In this document: positions 21,331 through 33,858 of the stretch, one piece after another
How the letters are laid out: every line of letters begins with the position of its first letter
How positions within the stretch are numbered: position 1 is the first letter of the stretch
Source: Pestalotiopsis fici W106-1
Lineage: Eukaryota; Ascomycota; Sordariomycetes; Amphisphaeriales; Sporocadaceae
Direction of reading: 5' to 3'
Assembly (NCBI RefSeq): GCF_000516985.1
Contig: NW_006917102.1
Span: 1,148,643-1,212,642 of the forward strand
DNA length: 64,000 nt
Position numbers and translations under genes: made by a program
Notes under the pieces: model-generated
The model's database searches: none
Seen by the model: the letters and a program-made list of their open reading frames with translations, nothing else
What the model was told of the DNA's origin: nothing

Positions 21331-22044
21331 GTTCTCGCCCTCGTTTGGATCTTGCCTGGGCCCGTGGGATACTCAATTGTTGTCAGCCGACGAGGGAGAC
21401 GGCGGCTACCCGGAGCTGTGAAGAGCAGAGACATTGGCGAGAACCAATTGTTGGCCAGAGTTTGACGACAATGTCCAGAGCTGGAAACTGGCAGTAGTGG
21501 ACTGTTAGCGAGGGGCACAATAATTAGAGCACATTGTGGGCAAAATGGAGGCCTTGCTCTGGCGTGAACGAATCTGGTGATGCGTTCAGAATACGTGCCA
21601 ACGGCGGTTGACCCGGTGTTGAACGCGAATCAGCGTGAATTCACGCGCTCCCTCCCTCGAATTTGCACTCATCACATTAATTGCTCACATTTTCACATCA
21701 AAAAGGTGGACGAATGTGTATTCAAGGAACAATGCTTTATTATGATTAAGCCTGGACAACCCTTGGGTGCCATCAGTACTTATGCTCTGTCTGTGAAAGT
21801 GATGTGCTGCTGGCCAAGCACTCTCTGAATATTCGTGACGTCTCGAGACAGTCATGCAGAGGAACAACAAGAGGGAGATATAGCATAAAAACTCCCAAAA
21901 CACAGAAAGACAAAGAAAAGAAAAAGTAGTGCAGAAACAAGAACTCTCAAAACTCCTCATTGACTTGTCTTTCAACCTCCTTGAACCTCAACTTTCACTC
22001 TCTCTCTTGCCGAAAAGGATTGACATGACTAAAGACAAGACGCC
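21331..22044. other. Gene-free interval
   Basis: Sits between the minisatellite and the next gene's stop. Nothing recognised. Confidence 0.4.
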
Positions 22045-23141
22045 TCAAACATTTCGTGGGGCACTCCAACGCCTGCTGATGGGGGGACGGCCTCTGAATC
22101 GAAGCGATCGCGAGGGTATTCTGTGAGGACCATGGAGTATACAGTCTGCGGAGCCCAAGATGTAGTAGTATGGGACATCTGGGTGGGGCGGTCCAATCAA
22201 GCATCTGCTGCAAGTTGTGCGGTACTGAAAGAGGATGCGAGGATGCGACTCAGCTTCCTGCTGACTTGTGTCCGAGGTCTCGGACTCGGTGTCGTTGGTA
22301 GTGCTCTGCTCCTCCAGAGAGCACTCTTCGTCAGATTCTTCGTACCAAGAGAGAGGGGGGACTTGATACATGGGAGCATGATGAGCGTGGCTATTAGTCA
22401 TGGCCGAGTTACTGCGCCCAGGCGTAGGGCAGGGTGAGGGAAAAGGCACACAGAGGCCATCGGGAGGACTCTGGCAACGAAAGGTTCTGAGAGCGGTTCT
22501 CGGATCCAATAGCCCAGCTTCCTCGTCCTCCGAGGTGGAGGGAGTGTCAAAATTGTTCTCGCTGGCTTGAGACTCTTCAATGGTGACGGCCTGCTCTGTG
22601 CTGTCGTGTTCCTCCGTAGCCGAAGTATGACCAGAATTGTCCCCAGTAGTCGGGGGAGAAGCCGACTCGTCATCAGCGGCGTCGTCAATAGAGTGGTTGG
22701 AAAGGCCAGATCCAGGCACGGTAGAGTTGGCTAAATGGGTAACTTTGTCAGCAAAGCCAAAATGAGACAAAAGAGCATTTGAAATAACCGAGAAAACATA
22801 CCCATTGGCTGCTTCGATCCTTCCAAGATCAAGGACTCGGTGCCCTGTATATCTTCCTTGAACCGCCGCTTATAATACTTGAGTCGATCCTGCCAATCAT
22901 GGCCTGGGATCGTCCAGGTATCATGTGGCGTTGCCAGCCACTGGTAATTGCGCAGATTGCGCATCGCCGAGTCGCGCAGCTCGTTGGCGGCGCGGTCACG
23001 CATGGTTCCCATGCGTGCCGAGACCTCAGCCTGGCAATGTCTGGCTACCAGTGATTGAATCTCTGATTGCTGATCGCGACTCACGCCATGGCGGCGATAA
23101 ATAGCATCAATCTTGCGTTCGAGGTCGTCGTCGTGTTCCAT
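22045..23141 (-). CDS. Unrecognised 341-aa protein
   Basis: The model is complement(join(22045..22730,22802..23141)); the 71-bp intron (GTATGT...TTTAG) joins KQPM to ANSTVPGSG in frame. The start MEHDDDLERKIDAIYRR follows the only suitable ATG. The N-terminal third is charged and helical (KYYKRRFKEDIQ), the middle Ser/Thr/Glu/Asp-rich and likely disordered, and the C-terminus basic with a few cysteines (TTCSRCLIG). No domain is recognised. Its plan (charged N-terminus, acidic Ser-rich middle, Cys pair, basic tail) resembles the neighbour at 17749-18822, though sequence similarity is not evident. It lies just right of the minisatellite. Confidence 0.75.
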
Positions 23142-26100
23142 TATGGAGCTTATGGGAGAGTGAAGTGAGCAACGAACAAGGGAGATTGGCCAAAAGATCC
23201 AAGTGACAGGCGCCGAGAAGTGTAGTGCTGTAGGAAGCGCGGATTGTTTGGTGTGTAGAACAATGTGTGGGCAACTCAATACCGCGATTGTGCTGTCGTT
23301 GAGATGGTGGCGGGGTTGATGTGTAGGAGATGCGAGAACTCGTCAATGACAATGTGACAGGTGCAAGTACTCGAAATAGAGGGGCTATCAGGTGTTGATT
23401 TGTCCAAGGCGCCGATATTACCTTGCTGGCTGTGTTGACGGGGTGATTTTCAACGTTGTGGGTTGTAGGTTTCTGTGCAAAAGGAGACTAGGGAACTCAA
23501 TGGCAGTGAAGAGACAAAGCCCAAGGAATCAAGCAGCGACTCTCAGGCATCGACAATTGCCCTGGAATACAGGTCGAAACAGATTTATCAACTTGAATCT
23601 TGGGCAAGCACGTGGATTGTTGTTTTCTAACATCGAAATGTCGAGGTGCGGTGATTCACCAAAGAGGGACGGATGTGTTCTGGATTCTAGAAAATTCAAC
23701 AAGAGAAGCAATTTCATTTGAGCTTTTTATCCCCCATCCTTTTTCTTCCTTAGTTACATTCTCATTTGGATATTTCCAGGCTGCTCTGTGCCAGACCTTG
23801 GGTGATAATTATACCAAGGCAAGGCAGCAATAAACCAAGCATCTACCTTTGAGTAAACTGACACATCATAGCTCTGAAATACCTACATTAGCTACAGTAG
23901 TAGCACACAATCATTGTGAAGAAATAAAGCAAGAACGAAGCAAACGGAATGATTCCAGTCATGGATTTTCTCTCGATTGCGGTGCGAAAAAGAAAAATAA
24001 CTTATGCTAAATGGGAAAAATGTTTGATTATTTGCAACTTGGACATGTAAAATTAGTCTGTGAAGGAAAGATACAGCCAAGGTCCTAAGAAGTGCAAAGT
24101 TTCCTGGAAGAAGAAAAATGCAATGAAAAAAATGAAGAAAAGAAAAATAACACACACAAGCCAGGCTCGAACTCGCGACACCAAGTATAAAAATTCATCA
24201 GTGAACTGTTCCACCACCAGCCATTAACTGGGTGATGAAACCGTCCACTGTGATAGCTTCAGCCTTCAGCCAATATTATTATCAGCTGGATGCAGGCCCG
24301 TGCACGCGTCACAAGCCTCTATGTGAGCTGATACAGTACAATGGTCAACACTAATGCTTTGGACAAATATACACTTTTTTTGTAAAGCAGCTGTATGATT
24401 CAACATTTTATTCATAGTGTTTATTTGTGCTCACGGACATTTAATCATGCAAATAGCGAAACATTCTAGCCACAAGCCACCGCCGTATGCAGTTCGTGCA
24501 GTAACAACAAAGGAGACATGCGTAATTGAATATCTGTATGCGAGACTGCTCTGCAAATACACTCCTTTGTCTGTTTGCCTCGGGCAGTCAAGAAGCTGGG
24601 GTCTTGCTGTAGACTGAGTGGCTGAATGTTTCTTCCTTGAATCGCCCAGTATAATTTAGAATCGAGCTTTCTGGAGGAAAGCACTTGTCCAAAACACCAC
24701 GCAGCTTGCCAAGTCCTCAGAATTGCCGCTGTAAGTCATGATGCCCGTCTATGGTCAATGCGCGACTGCCGCTGAGATTGTCCTTGAAAGCCTCAGAGCA
24801 GGAATCTAGAGAAGCTCATGGCAACAATTAGATGCAGACTTCAGTGTCTACAGAGTCTGAAGGGTATGTATTCTCGTTGTCCTGGCTACCAATGCACTCT
24901 TGAGCTTTTTATTTAATGTGTAATTCTCTGCCAAGACTGGTGTGGAGTCTGAATAGTATAAAACCTTACATGTTTACACCAAACTCAATACTATCAAGAC
25001 CTCGAGCCAAGTCGCCAAGACCCCACGGATCATATTGATAGTGCTTTTTACAAGGAAAACTGTTTGGACCTCTTCAGTATAAGTCGCAAGTGACCAGAAT
25101 CCTCCCTGTGTGCTTGACAGACCAGGGTAAAACAAGCTTGCGGTATGCTCCGCGCGCGCAGGGGGTGTTGGGCAGGGGTTCATTGGGCGAGGATCGCCAA
25201 GCATCCCGACTTATCCCCCGCTTCTTTTTGTAGTTGTCAGGAAAATGGAGATATCTCGGCCGAGGGCAGGTGTTCCCCGTCGGCATAGCATTGGTATCCA
25301 AACACCAGTCTTGCCAGTCCTCAAAATGCCAATTTCGTTGTCAGCTCTGGAGAAAAAGAACAACACCCAGAATCGTGCTGGCGATTCGCCGTTCTAGCCG
25401 CGTAATTTCAACCCATGAATACTCTGGCAGAGACTTGGGCGGTTTCGGAAGCTAGGAACGGTCCTGTAGTCCTCTGGACTGATCATCCCGCACTTTTTGT
25501 GCTTTCGCCAGACAGTAGAATACTCCCTCGCTTGCCCACGAACCCGGAAAATTTGTCTGCATGGAGAAGGCGCTCCGAACTGATTGGTTACAACGTCTGA
25601 AGCCATTCTCCGGGGTCGCATACATGGCGTGGAACCCGCCCGGCCGGGGGGTGCCATTCAGTATTATCAGAACTTCATTATCAATTACCTGTCAACGCAG
25701 CAACTGTGCATGTCTTGGCCCTGGCCATTGTGTGGATCGGTTACGATCTGATGCTTTGCGCACGGATGATTGGCATCTTTTATTCAGTGGAAACGGTCAA
25801 ATCAGTGATCAACAGACAACTAAACTCGAAGCACTGCCGAGGTAGACTAATAGTGTGTAGAGAGAGTGGGATGAAGAATCAAAGCGCGCCTTGGCAATGC
25901 GGAGGGAACAGCAAAGAAAAGCCACCATTGCGCTACCCACACACACCCGACATGCACATCAACTCGCTGTCAAAATCGGTACTTGCACTGCAAGTGAGTC
26001 GACCATTGACTTTTTTCCCGCATCCAGCTGAAGGGCGCTCAGTCACAGTGATAACCCCAGCTTATCCCAACCCAGTTGTTACCGCCGGTAGTAGAAACGT

Positions 26101-26504
26101 AGGGTGCATTCTGCTTTGACGTTTCCGCCCGGGGGGTTCTTTTTTGCTCATCCAAATTGTTACGCTCGGCTGGGCTCGAGACTAAAAGGCGTCGATAAGG
26201 TTGCCGCAGACTTGTAGCTGAGCGCAAACCCTTGCTTTGACTTTTTCTGTTTCCCCCCAACCTGGTGCGGGTGGTAGTGATGAAGTTTTACGGAAATGAA
26301 ATGTGAAGCGAGAAGCCGGGTCCGGCATGTAGGGACAGACGATAGCTGAGCTCATATAAGTCAGAGTGACCTGCCTGACACATGCCAATCTCGGCTCAGA
26401 TCCGAATGATCACTAACCCATCGACTTGTTCTCTTGTGAAACGGCCCTTTTCCTACCATCAAACAATATTTTCTGAGGCAAATCTCGAGAGACGATGGCT
26501 TGAG
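23142..26504. other. Gene-free interval, AT-rich
   Basis: About 3.4 kb with only short frames. A TTCGAGCC B-box-like element occurs on the minus strand near 24165 but no tRNA folds around it. No transposon terminal repeats seen. Confidence 0.4.
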
Positions 26505-28039
26505 ATGGCCAAGCAATTCCCTTCTGATGTCGTGGGCACTGCGGTCGGGGTCTTGGTCTACTCTTTCTTGGCTTTGACTCTGAATGGACTCGTGATCTGG
26601 TTGACATGGGCTCACCGGGAGCGCGTCAGTTGTCAGTGGCCTTTTCCTGGCTAATTTGTCTTGGTTTGGGAGGCTAACAACACAATTGTAGATGTCGCAT
26701 TAATATCTTACATTCTCTTCCTATCCACAGCGACATGTATTGCATCGCAGCTTCACTTCTATGTCGACTATGACGATGTTGTCACAACGCAGTGGCGCGC
26801 CTCTGTGGCTAATCCCAAGAACCCAGAGATGGCCATATCAAATGGTGCCGTTGGTGTAGACCTGGGACTCTGGTATTTCAGTATGTTGCAACCTATCTGC
26901 TTCGGCGTATTTTTCGTTCCTTACACAGCCACAGGACAGTACTCGTTCTCGGTGGCCTCGATGCTTGTTTGCTTTTGGGCCTTTGCGCTTCTCCAGTCTG
27001 TTTATGGCTGGTGGGCAAAGCCTCACCTAAAGGTGTTGTTCGATCGGGTCAATGCTGTCGGAAAGGTGGTCTCGTTCATCTTGCCAATTGTGACAATCTG
27101 CCTACTCCAGTCGAAAACTATTCAGAAATCAATTGGCGCTTTCATGTTTCTCGCTAATGTTCTTTGTAAGTCCCCCAAGCGCGCATGCGTGTCGCTGGTA
27201 GCTTGACTCACAAACCCCGACAGTAATGATAAGCCTGGCATTTGGTGTTGTCCTTTTGCTTGGAATCTTGACTCGATATCTTCAAAGTAGAAGACAATTG
27301 GTTTCCTGGAATGTCCAATATGGCAAGAGTTCATCAAACAACTCGAGCTTACCCGGCTATGCCGTGGCCAAGCAACACAATTCGGGCGGCATCTATGATC
27401 GATGGCTATTGACTCGGTTCACAATCGCATTTGTAGTGCTCGCGTGGGTGACCCAAGGCCAAATACTACCAAACTCTCCACTGACTAGTCGCAGTATCTT
27501 TGAGCTCACCAACATGCTCTTCCAGTTTACCGGAATGTCCAACAGTAATAAAGACGCGATCCGCGCGAGCCCGGACTATAGTGTTGAGAGGGCGAAAGAA
27601 ACGACCATTCTCTTTCTGCCAGGGCCGGCCCCAAGTTATCTGCTCTTTATCGTTTTTGGCACCACGACTGCATTCCGCAGACACATGTACGCAACATTTG
27701 TGCCTAGACGATGGCAGAGAAGATCCGATGCTTCAGAACCCGCGCGCCCGTGGGTCATGTCGCCCAAGCGCTCGTCGCGATCGACAATTCGCCCTCGTAC
27801 CATGACCGGGCCGAGCCCCTCGAGCATCCCGCATGCTGTCGCTATTCAATTAGCAGATATTGAAAAGGATGGTCGGAGTCCTCCGAGCAATGACTCGGAT
27901 GATACGCTGCCAATGTTGCCTCTGAGTGAGTATAATCTAATATTCTTGTCAATTCGAATGGAGAATGATAATGCTGACGCTTGCTCTCACAGTGAAACCA
28001 ACCTATCAGCGAACTCATGTGAGAAGAGCAACGAGATAA
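26505..28039 (+). CDS. Unrecognised multi-pass membrane protein
   Basis: The model is join(26505..26631,26692..27165,27224..27925,27993..28039), 449 aa; all phases agree. The first intron has GTCAGT, a GGCTAAC branch and TTGTAG; the last has GTGAGT, GCTGAC and CTCACAG, so the protein most likely ends at 28039 (KPTYQRTHVRRATR) rather than reading on to 28077. About seven or eight hydrophobic helices are visible, e.g. VALISYILFLSTATCIASQL, FSMLQPICFGVFFVPY, VSFILPIVTICLL and ISLAFGVVLLLGIL. A cytoplasmic-looking tail FRRHMYATFVPRRWQRR and a Ser/Pro-rich end follow. This layout is common among orphan fungal seven-TM proteins; I do not claim receptor activity. Confidence 0.8.
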
Positions 28040-29154
28040 TGGTTCTCGAAAAATGTAATGAAGAAATGAGATTCTAATCGAAAACTATTGAAAATTTCTA
28101 CGGAGCCTGCTTAACGTTGATGATTACCGTGATCTGTGCAAGTTTGTATGGCCCCAACCTTCTTCACTATTAAACAGTTGAGCGTATCTGCGTTGCACCG
28201 ACAGATGGAACCAAAGCCATACGTATGAGATTCTCGTGGACCCTGGATTACCTCAGACTCGCGGAAAATATCTTCCCTTCGAAGAATGGGCCAAGTCTGA
28301 CAACGGGCTGCTCCATGCCCAACTCCTTGTTCGCAGACACGGAGGTAGGCGTCAGTCCCGTATCCATGGCAGTGGGCCGGGCATCGGCCGCGTGCCCATG
28401 CTGCTGATACTATGGTATAAGACAGTAAAAGGAGTCGTCTTGTTCGCGACTGTAGCTCAGCAATTCGGACGACGCTAATAGGTATTTACAAATGCTGTAC
28501 GCGCAAACAAGATTCACCAGACAGAGACCCTGAGGACTATAAGCGGTAACCCCGCTGCCGATCACCTTATAGCTCGATCCACTACGCGGGACATTGAGTT
28601 CAAGACATTCACCAATCATGATTTGGCGCCAATACACGTTTCCTTCTGGGATCTTATTTCACCATTTCGTTCAGCCAGTAAGAATTTGGGCATTTGCATA
28701 CCAGACACTGCATTGCAGCAGCTCGGTGATAACAAGCTGAACCCGGAGCGCGTTCATCAGCGACAACGCCCGAGACAGAGGGGAGAAAAAAGGTCCTCGC
28801 AGATTATTCTTTTGCCAGGTTAAAAAAAGCTTGTCCCCAAATTTCCGAATTGCAGTGCCAAGCTTATCGCTTGCGTCACGGGCGCAGATGTTGAAATACT
28901 ACCCTTTTATAGGTTGATTGGAATCGCGACGTGGGTGATCCCGACCTACAATACGCCCGATGCAATCATAGATGCACGCGACACTGCCCCGCTGGCCATG
29001 GTATGCAACTATTGGTATCCATTGCGGCAAGATGCGAGGATGGGGGTGGTATGATGGCTGTCCAGGGAAACCGGAGGAGAGATAAAAAGCCATCGGTGGG
29101 CCAACCTCTGTCTCGAAAGATTGTCGGACGACTCATTCTCTTCGTCAAGTCACC
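28040..29154. other. Interval with possible gene relics
   Basis: No intact gene. On the plus strand a few protein-like stretches (for example LVDPGLPQTRGKYLPFEEW near 28240, and ARSTTRDIEFKTFTNHDLAP near 28570) sit in shifting frames, as expected of a decayed gene, but I cannot name the parent. Confidence 0.3.
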
Positions 29155-31592
29155 ATGTACGGCGTAGCGAGAGTGACTATCGCGGGAGCCTTTCTGGCGT
29201 CCCTAGTGAGCGCCTCCTTTGATGGCAATCTCAACTACGATAGTCCTTCCAAGAGACATGTCAATCTGGGTATCGATGTCCCCAAGGTCAACAGGCGTGT
29301 TTTCAAGCGTGACTCGATCGCCTACACGGCCGAGGAGCTCAACTTTACGCACGGCGTCGCGTCCGGCGATCCATGGCCCGAGAGCGTGATTCTGTGGACC
29401 CGCGTGGCGCCCAGCTTGGACTCGGACAGGAGCAACGTCACGGTCGAGGGCACCGTCGATTTGTACAACCACGAGACTGAAAAGTACATTCAGGCGAGCG
29501 CCAACCCGATTTGCGTCGAGTGGAAGGTGTTCCAGGCGAGCGACGCGCAAAACACGACGACCGGCGACAGCACCAATGTCGTGTCCCAAGGAAAGGCCTA
29601 CACGACCAGCGACATTGACTACACCGTCAAGGTGAGCTTGCCGTTATTATGCCTCGGCGACTTTGGTGTCTCATGTGACTGACTTGTGACTCAGGTCGAG
29701 GCCGGTGGCTTGCAGCCCTTCACGACTTACACGTACCAATTCAACATTTGCGGCTCAAACATCACCAGCCCGCTGGGACGCACCAAGACATCGCCAGCCA
29801 AGGATGCAGACGTGTCGGAGCTCAAGTTTGCTGTCTTCTCGTGTGCCAATTACCGTAGGCCTCATCAAGACGATTTGGGCAGTCGACAATCACTAACCGA
29901 GTCACAGCAAATGGTTACTTTAATGTATATGGCAACGCTGCCCGAAAGGATGAGCATGACTATGTGGTGAGTCGGCCTCCCCATTGGTTGCATAAGTGCT
30001 TGTCTGATCTCGTTTTATAGATTCACCTCGGCGACTACATCTACGAAAACGCTGTTCAAGGAGAGCGGGCTCACTCTCCGGCAAATCTTCTCTTTACTCT
30101 GTGGGATTACAGAGAGAGAATCGGACAGGTGAGGCCTCAAAGACAGAGAAATGCAAAGGGGGGAAATTTGCTGACAGAACCATGTAGTACCGTACAGATC
30201 CTGATCTTCAGCTGTTGACACAGAACTTTGCGTGGATCCCAACTTGGGACGATCACGAGGTCGCCAACAATGGCTATAGAGACGGTTTCAGCGCATTGAA
30301 CAACACTGAAGAGTCCTTCCGAAACGATGGGCCCAGTATCAGCGTAGATCAACGCAAGATGAACGCCGTCCGTGCCTATTTTGAGTGGATTCCCATTCGG
30401 TCAGTATCATCCTGCACTCTCAAATCCTCTCTTTAACCAGACAAACAGACAAATTGACATGGACGACAACTTGCGCGTCTGGAGAAGCTTCCAAATGGGC
30501 AACCTACTGGACCTTATCATCCTCGACACCCGCAATTACGATCGCAGCATCACCTCTCTTGGTAGGTTACCTCTCCATCTGGGTCATTTATAAACCCCCA
30601 AGTACTTACAAAGCTGTCCAGGCTGGAACGACGACTATATTAGCTTGATCAATGACGATGCGTCGCGATCTCTGATGGGCTCGCACCAGGAGCACTGGTT
30701 CTATAATCAGCTGACGGCGTCGTCGGAGAGAGGTGCGACCTGGCGCGTAGTTGGAGACCAGATCATCTTCTCCCGCATCAGGGAGTCATTCGGCTGGAAT
30801 GGGGACAATTGGAACGTGAGTTTGTTGCACTGTCGGGAGCTGACCGACAAGCAAATGTGTTACTGACATGACGGAACAGGGCTATGCGGCGAACAGAAAC
30901 CGCACGTTTAAGCATCTCTACGACAACAATATCGGAAACAACATCTTCCTCGCTGGTGACTCTCACCAAAACTGGGTAAGAAAATGGATGCGTAACCTGA
31001 GGAAAAAGGAAAATAGGTACTGACAATAGTCCCTACCAGGTATCTGATCTCGCCTGGGTCGGATCCGAGGCCTACAACAACGGTACGGGCTCGGGCGCCA
31101 TTGGCGTCGAATTCGCCGGTACCTCGGTGACCTCGAGCGGCGCCTCGGGCGACATTTTGACGACCAGGGCACTGGCGCAGGCGCGCATCGACGACGAGTG
31201 GAACTCGGAGCTCCAGTGGCAGGACGGGTACTATCGAGGATATTTCCTGCTGAGCGTCGACCCTGAAAAGGCCGTTGCGCAATTCTACGGTGAGCAAAAG
31301 CCCATAATCCGTGTCACTTTTTTTTTTTTTTTTTTTTTGGGCAGAACGTCAAAGCTGACAACCAGGAATCCCAGGCTCCCCCAGTGTGGCTTCGAGAAAC
31401 CCTTGGAGCATTCCTCTAGCCAATTTCACCGTCCTGGCCAACGAGAACCACTTGTCGCGGCCCGTCGCCGGCGGTTCCGTCGAGGCCGGAGCATTGCGCG
31501 GAGGACAGGTGAACCCCACCAACCTGACGCAGAACACGGAGACAGGCGAGTGGGAGGTGATTGGATTCCCGACCATGTATATATCCTCTTGA
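29155..31592 (+). CDS. Secreted PhoD-like alkaline phosphatase/phosphodiesterase
   Basis: Hydrolyses phosphomono- or diesters by family, probably in the cell wall or outside. The model has ten exons: 29155..29631, 29695..29854, 29908..29966, 30021..30128, 30188..30399, 30449..30561, 30622..30815, 30880..30975, 31040..31289 and 31375..31592; they sum to 628 codons plus stop and all introns are GT-AG. A signal peptide (MYGVARVTIAGAFLASLVSA) leads. A PhoD N-terminal domain starts at about residue 65 (FTHGVASGDPWPESVILWTR). Metallophosphatase motifs follow in order: HLGDYIYE, TWDDHEVANN, LDTRNYDRS and AGDSHQNW. These supply the metal ligands known from bacterial PhoD. The last intron carries a 20-odd T tract. 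The number of introns is high for this window. Confidence 0.9.
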
Positions 31593-32364
31593 TACCCCAG
31601 AAGGAAAGAGAGCGTGTTGGAATCCCATGCATACGTCAGCGTGCATATAATAATATTTACAGTGTTGTTTCTATGATTGTTCATCTCATCATGTTGATTT
31701 TCATTGCAGCACCCTGATACTGTCCAGTGTCGTATGTCCACCAGCAATGTCTGGACTCTGGCGCTTGCAAATACCGATTTCCACCGACGCCCAGGCCGAC
31801 GAGGTTGGTGGGGACGATAATAAAGTTCATAAGATGCACACCTTCAACAAGCTCGGGAACCATTTCAAAAGCACATGTAAAATGTAATGCTAAAAAGTCT
31901 CAATCATGCTCGAAACGTTGAGCCGCAGTAAAAGGTGCACGGGGTCTTGTTGAGGCCAGGTCACGTGATTGACAGCTAGTTGAACCTCGGCTAAGATCCG
32001 TCTTTTTATGGAGCGCCGAATAGATCAGCCGCTATCAATGGAATGAAATGGTGGTCATCAGTGGTGTAAGCTCCAGGGAAGCTCCAGTCAAAGGTGTCCC
32101 CTACCCTCCTTATTCTGTGAGCATGGGTAGGTAACGGTAACAGACGGCTTCGCTCTCCGGCAACTCTTGTAGACCCGACGCACACTCATCAACCAAGCAA
32201 CGGAGAATAATCACGGGAAACTTTGTGTGTGTGTGTAACTACTAAAATTGGCATATATTTGCCGCATCATTTAAAGATTTATTTCTTCTTAATTCATTCC
32301 CACTTTTTGTAACCTCTATTTCATTTGGCTTTTGTACGAGGCACTCTCATAATACTCCGGGAAA
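31593..32364. promoter_or_regulatory. Upstream region of citrate synthase
   Basis: No gene. It contains a palindromic E-box TCACGTGA at 31961-31968, a CCTCGG hexamer at 31985-31990 and a TG microsatellite at 32224-32236. CCTCGG is the core bound by the FarA/FarB fatty-acid regulators of Aspergillus, which control peroxisomal genes; one hexamer could be chance. Confidence 0.45.
31985..31990 (+). promoter_or_regulatory. CCTCGG, candidate FarA/FarB site
   Basis: Lies 375 bp before the ATG of the peroxisomal-type citrate synthase. Match to the known core is exact; expectation of a random hit in this promoter is roughly 0.4, so support is weak without conservation. Confidence 0.3.
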
Positions 32365-33858
32365 ATGGTCGCTGTTCCTAGCAAGGCGGCGCCTCGCCAG
32401 TCGCTGACCGTGGTGGACAACCGGACGGGACAGACCTATGAGGTCCCCATCAAGCACAACTCGGTCCTGGCCACTGACATCAAGAAGATCAAGGCCAAGG
32501 GAGGACCGGCCGAGGATGAGACGGATCAGGGTCTGCGGGTGTACGATCCCGCGTACATGAACACGGCAGTCATTCAGAGCAAGATCACGTACATCAACGG
32601 CCAGGAGGGTGTTTTGCGGTACCGTGGCTACCCCATCCAGCAGCTGGTCAAGAAGAGCAACTTTCTCGAGTCGGCCTATCTGCTCATCTATGGGGAGCTG
32701 CCCACCCAGTCCCGCTATGACGACTGGCAGAACGAGGTCCTGAACCACACCTACATCCACAGCGACATTGAGGGCATGTTCAAGTCGTTCCGCTACGACT
32801 CCCACCCCATGTCCATGCTGACGTCGGCCTTTGCCACGCTGGGCTCCTTTGCCCCCGAGGCCAACCCGTCGCTCGCGGGCCAAAAGCTCTACACCAACGC
32901 CGCCTCGGGCAACCCCGCGGCTCTCGAGGTGCTGGACAAGCAGATTCTGAGAATCATTGGCAAGGCGCCCACCTTGGCCGCGGCCGCGTACCGGATGCGC
33001 CAGGGCCGCCCGTTCAACCGGCCCGCCAAGGGCTTGTCCTACACGGGCAACTTTCTGTACCTGCTCGACCACCTCTCGGGCCACGAGTACCAGCCGCACC
33101 CGGTCCTTGAAAAGGCTCTCGACGCGCTCTTCATCATCCACGCCGACCACGAGGTCAACTGCTCCACGGCCACGGTCCTCCAGGTGGGAAGCTCCCTGGT
33201 AGACCCGTACAGCATGGTGGCAGCAGGCTGCGCCGCGCTGTACGGCCCCTCGCACGGCGGCGCCTCGGAGAGCGCGATCCGCATGCTCATTGAGATTGGC
33301 TCGCCCGACAAGGTGCCCGACTTCATGGCCCAGGTGGAGCGGCGCGAGCGCGTGCTGGTCGGCTTTGGCCACCGCGTCTACAAGAACGTGGACCCCCGCT
33401 CGACGGCGATCCGGGCCCTGGCCGAGGAGGTCTTCAAGGTGACGGGGCGCAACCAGCTGCTCGACACGGCCCTGGCCCTCGCCGAGTACGCCCAAAAGAG
33501 CGAGTTCATGCGCTCCCGCAACCTGTACCCCAACGTCGACTTCTACTCGGGCCTCATTTACCAGGCCATGGGCTTCCCGCTCGACTTTTACCCCGTGCTG
33601 TTTGCCGTGCCCCGCTGCGTCGGCTGGCTGGCGCACTGGCGGCAGATGATCCTGCAGCCGACCGGCGTCAAGATTTGGCGTCCGCGCCAGCTCTACCTCG
33701 GCGAGGGCGAGCGCGACTACATCGAGACCAAGGACAGAGAGGAGAAGCCCGGCAGCGCCGCGCCCGTCCAGGTCAACCACGGAGGCGACAGCAAGAGACA
33801 TGTTCTCGCCACGTACAAGGACGAGACGGGCCGTGTCTGGGGCAAGAGCAAATTGTAG
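32365..33858 (+). CDS. Citrate synthase with peroxisomal C-terminus (SKL)
   Basis: Condenses acetyl-CoA with oxaloacetate to citrate. One uninterrupted 497-aa frame. Catalytic residues are in place: H297 in YGPSHGGA, H336 in GFGHRVYK and D392 in NVDFYSG. The substrate motif HADHEVNCST is of the type shared with bacterial-like and glyoxysomal enzymes rather than the yeast Cit1 type. There is no mitochondrial presequence: the protein begins MVAVPSKAAPRQSL. It ends GRVWGKSKL, a perfect PTS1. So the enzyme probably works in the peroxisome, feeding the glyoxylate cycle or shuttling acetyl units. Methylcitrate synthase activity cannot be excluded by eye. GC-rich with a strong codon bias, as expected of a highly expressed gene. 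Confidence 0.95.
   Translation: MVAVPSKAAPRQSLTVVDNRTGQTYEVPIKHNSVLATDIKKIKAKGGPAEDETDQGLRVYDPAYMNTAVIQSKITYINGQEGVLRYRGYPIQQLVKKSNFLESAYLLIYGELPTQSRYDDWQNEVLNHTYIHSDIEGMFKSFRYDSHPMSMLTSAFATLGSFAPEANPSLAGQKLYTNAASGNPAALEVLDKQILRIIGKAPTLAAAAYRMRQGRPFNRPAKGLSYTGNFLYLLDHLSGHEYQPHPVLEKALDALFIIHADHEVNCSTATVLQVGSSLVDPYSMVAAGCAALYGPSHGGASESAIRMLIEIGSPDKVPDFMAQVERRERVLVGFGHRVYKNVDPRSTAIRALAEEVFKVTGRNQLLDTALALAEYAQKSEFMRSRNLYPNVDFYSGLIYQAMGFPLDFYPVLFAVPRCVGWLAHWRQMILQPTGVKIWRPRQLYLGEGERDYIETKDREEKPGSAAPVQVNHGGDSKRHVLATYKDETGRVWGKSKL

Noticed and set aside
24150..24260. tRNA-like B box (AGTTCGAGCC) on the minus strand
   Set aside because: No matching acceptor or anticodon stems could be drawn; treated as chance or a degraded tRNA relic.
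32347..33801. 484-codon open frame antisense to citrate synthase
   Set aside because: Mirror frame created by the strong GC third-position bias of the real gene; no domain and poor protein character.
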